Source: Rahnella woolbedingensis
Lineage (GTDB): Bacteria; Pseudomonadota; Gammaproteobacteria; Enterobacterales; Enterobacteriaceae
Reading direction: 5' to 3'
Length of the DNA stretch: 64,000 bases
Assembly: GCF_003602095.1 (NCBI RefSeq)
Contig: NZ_RAHH01000020.1
Span: forward strand, 42,045 to 106,044
Part shown: piece by piece, positions 63,269-64,000 of the stretch
Layout: the number at the start of each line of letters is the position of its first letter
How positions within the stretch are numbered: the first letter of the stretch is position 1
Notes under the pieces: model-generated
The model's input: only the letters and a program-made list of their open reading frames with translations
Told to the model about the DNA's origin: nothing
The model's database searches: none
Position numbers and translations under genes: made by a program

Positions 63269-63889
63269 ATGTCTGTTGCCGATTCACTTCTCGCTTTCTC
63301 CTTCGCTGCACTATTGCTCACCCTTACGCCTGGTCTTGATACGGCACTCATTCTTCGAACGGCCTGTGCTGAAGGGGGTAAAAAGGCTTTTCAGGCTGCT
63401 CTTGGAATTGACACCGGCTGTTTTATATGGGGAGCGCTTGTCGCGCTCGGTCTCGGTGCGCTACTGGCAGTTTCCGAGCTCGCTTATACAATACTAAAAT
63501 TTTGTGGTGCAACTTACCTGTGCTGGCTGGGTTTGCAGCTACTGATGCGGCCACGATCATCTTTCAGTCATAGCGATGGCGATATTTCTTCACCCGGAAA
63601 TTGGTTTATCAAAGGGATGCTAGGAAATGTACTCAATCCAAAAATGGGTATTTTCTATGTCTCATTTTTACCTCAGTTTATACCTACTGGGCATTCTCCT
63701 TTTATATGGACCTTTATCCTTGTCAGCATCCATGTCGCGATCGGGACAATGTGGTCAGTCACGCTCATTTTATCCACACACTTTGCATCATCCATCCTAA
63801 AGAAAAGCCGGGTTGTTAGGGTAATGGACAGAGCAACTGGAGGTTTGTTTTTATGCTTTGCGGCCAAACTGGCCCTTAGCACGAGATAA
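63269..63889 (+). CDS. LysE/RhtB family amino-acid exporter
   Basis: A 206-residue exporter with six hydrophobic segments. The family motif LTPGLDTALILRTACAEGGK lies near residue 18-37, and CGATYLCWLGLQLLM and GMLGNVLNPKMGIFYVSFLP are typical LysE/RhtB sequences. Substrate is unknown (homoserine, threonine, lysine and others in the family). A repeat copy lies 24 bases after its stop. Confidence 0.88.
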   Translation: MSVADSLLAFSFAALLLTLTPGLDTALILRTACAEGGKKAFQAALGIDTGCFIWGALVALGLGALLAVSELAYTILKFCGATYLCWLGLQLLMRPRSSFSHSDGDISSPGNWFIKGMLGNVLNPKMGIFYVSFLPQFIPTGHSPFIWTFILVSIHVAIGTMWSVTLILSTHFASSILKKSRVVRVMDRATGGLFLCFAAKLALSTR

Positions 63890-63913
63890 TCTGCTCAATG
63901 CTAATTTTGCTTT

Positions 63914-63990
63914 CTGTCCGCTTCTGGCACGTAGCGGACATGCTATCGGGACAATATGTCCGCTTTGAGCGAGGGGGGCTTTATGCTTGG
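63914..63990. repeat. Intergenic repeat, copy C
   Basis: CTGTCCGCTTCTGGCACGTA with GCGGACATGC, a middle part with a second GTCCGCTTTGAGCGAGG. The TGTCCGCT/AGCGGACA ends form an inverted repeat and this copy is the least decayed of the three. The window ends 10 bases beyond it. Confidence 0.75.
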
Positions 63991-64000
63991 ATTAGAAATG

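Overview
The window is chromosomal DNA of a gammaproteobacterium in the Enterobacterales. The first 8.6 kb holds the conserved hemA-prfA-prmC-sirB2-sirB1 operon divergent from lolB-ispE-prs, then ychH and pth, with proteins close to their E. coli counterparts. Accessory content (uhp/afu locus, opgD, yajD, yiaW/yiaV-like pair) and moderately high GC fit Yersiniaceae such as Rahnella, Ewingella or Rouxiella. That placement is inference; no rRNA or tRNA gene is present to confirm it.

Layout. 1-8.6 kb: housekeeping genes for haem, release factor maturation, lipoprotein sorting, isoprenoids, PRPP and peptidyl-tRNA hydrolysis. 8.7-29.4 kb: about 21 kb of accessory genes between pth and ychF, which are neighbours in E. 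coli. It carries (a) a UhpA-UhpB-UhpC type sensing system followed by an AfuABC type ABC importer, probably for sugar phosphates; (b) a four-gene operon of three SPFH/HflK-HflC-like membrane proteins, one with a histidine-rich tail, plus a P1B metal ATPase; (c) an amino-sugar cluster (sodium symporter, NagB-like, NagA-like, ROK repressor) with candidate CRP and ROK sites; (d) a SulP/STAS anion transporter. 29.6-31.3 kb: ychF and yajD.

31.4-42.4 kb: a Fur-boxed TonB siderophore receptor, opgD-like glucan gene, an AIDA-like autotransporter, a quinone-reductase/LysR pair, a nitroreductase and an RpiR regulator. 42.4-46.7 kb: a palindrome and an operon of an amino-acid-type binding protein, two permeases and three DUF1989 proteins, with no ATPase gene. 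46.8-50.3 kb: hypotheticals, a decayed gene and a reductase/LysR pair. 50.3-55.3 kb: a three-domain fumarate-reductase-like flavoprotein divergent from a dicarboxylate transporter, with an FNR box between them. 55.3-64 kb: a looser, lower-GC accessory zone with a dTMP-kinase-like protein, glutathione peroxidase, a truncated LysR fused to a VOC-like remnant, GNAT, MFS, DUF1471, an outer-membrane barrel, DUF3302/HlyD and LysE genes, with three copies of one intergenic repeat.

The best candidates for poorly described systems are the SPFH-triplet/P1B-ATPase operon and the three-paralogue DUF1989/ABC operon. No CRISPR array, insertion sequence, prophage or RNA gene was seen.
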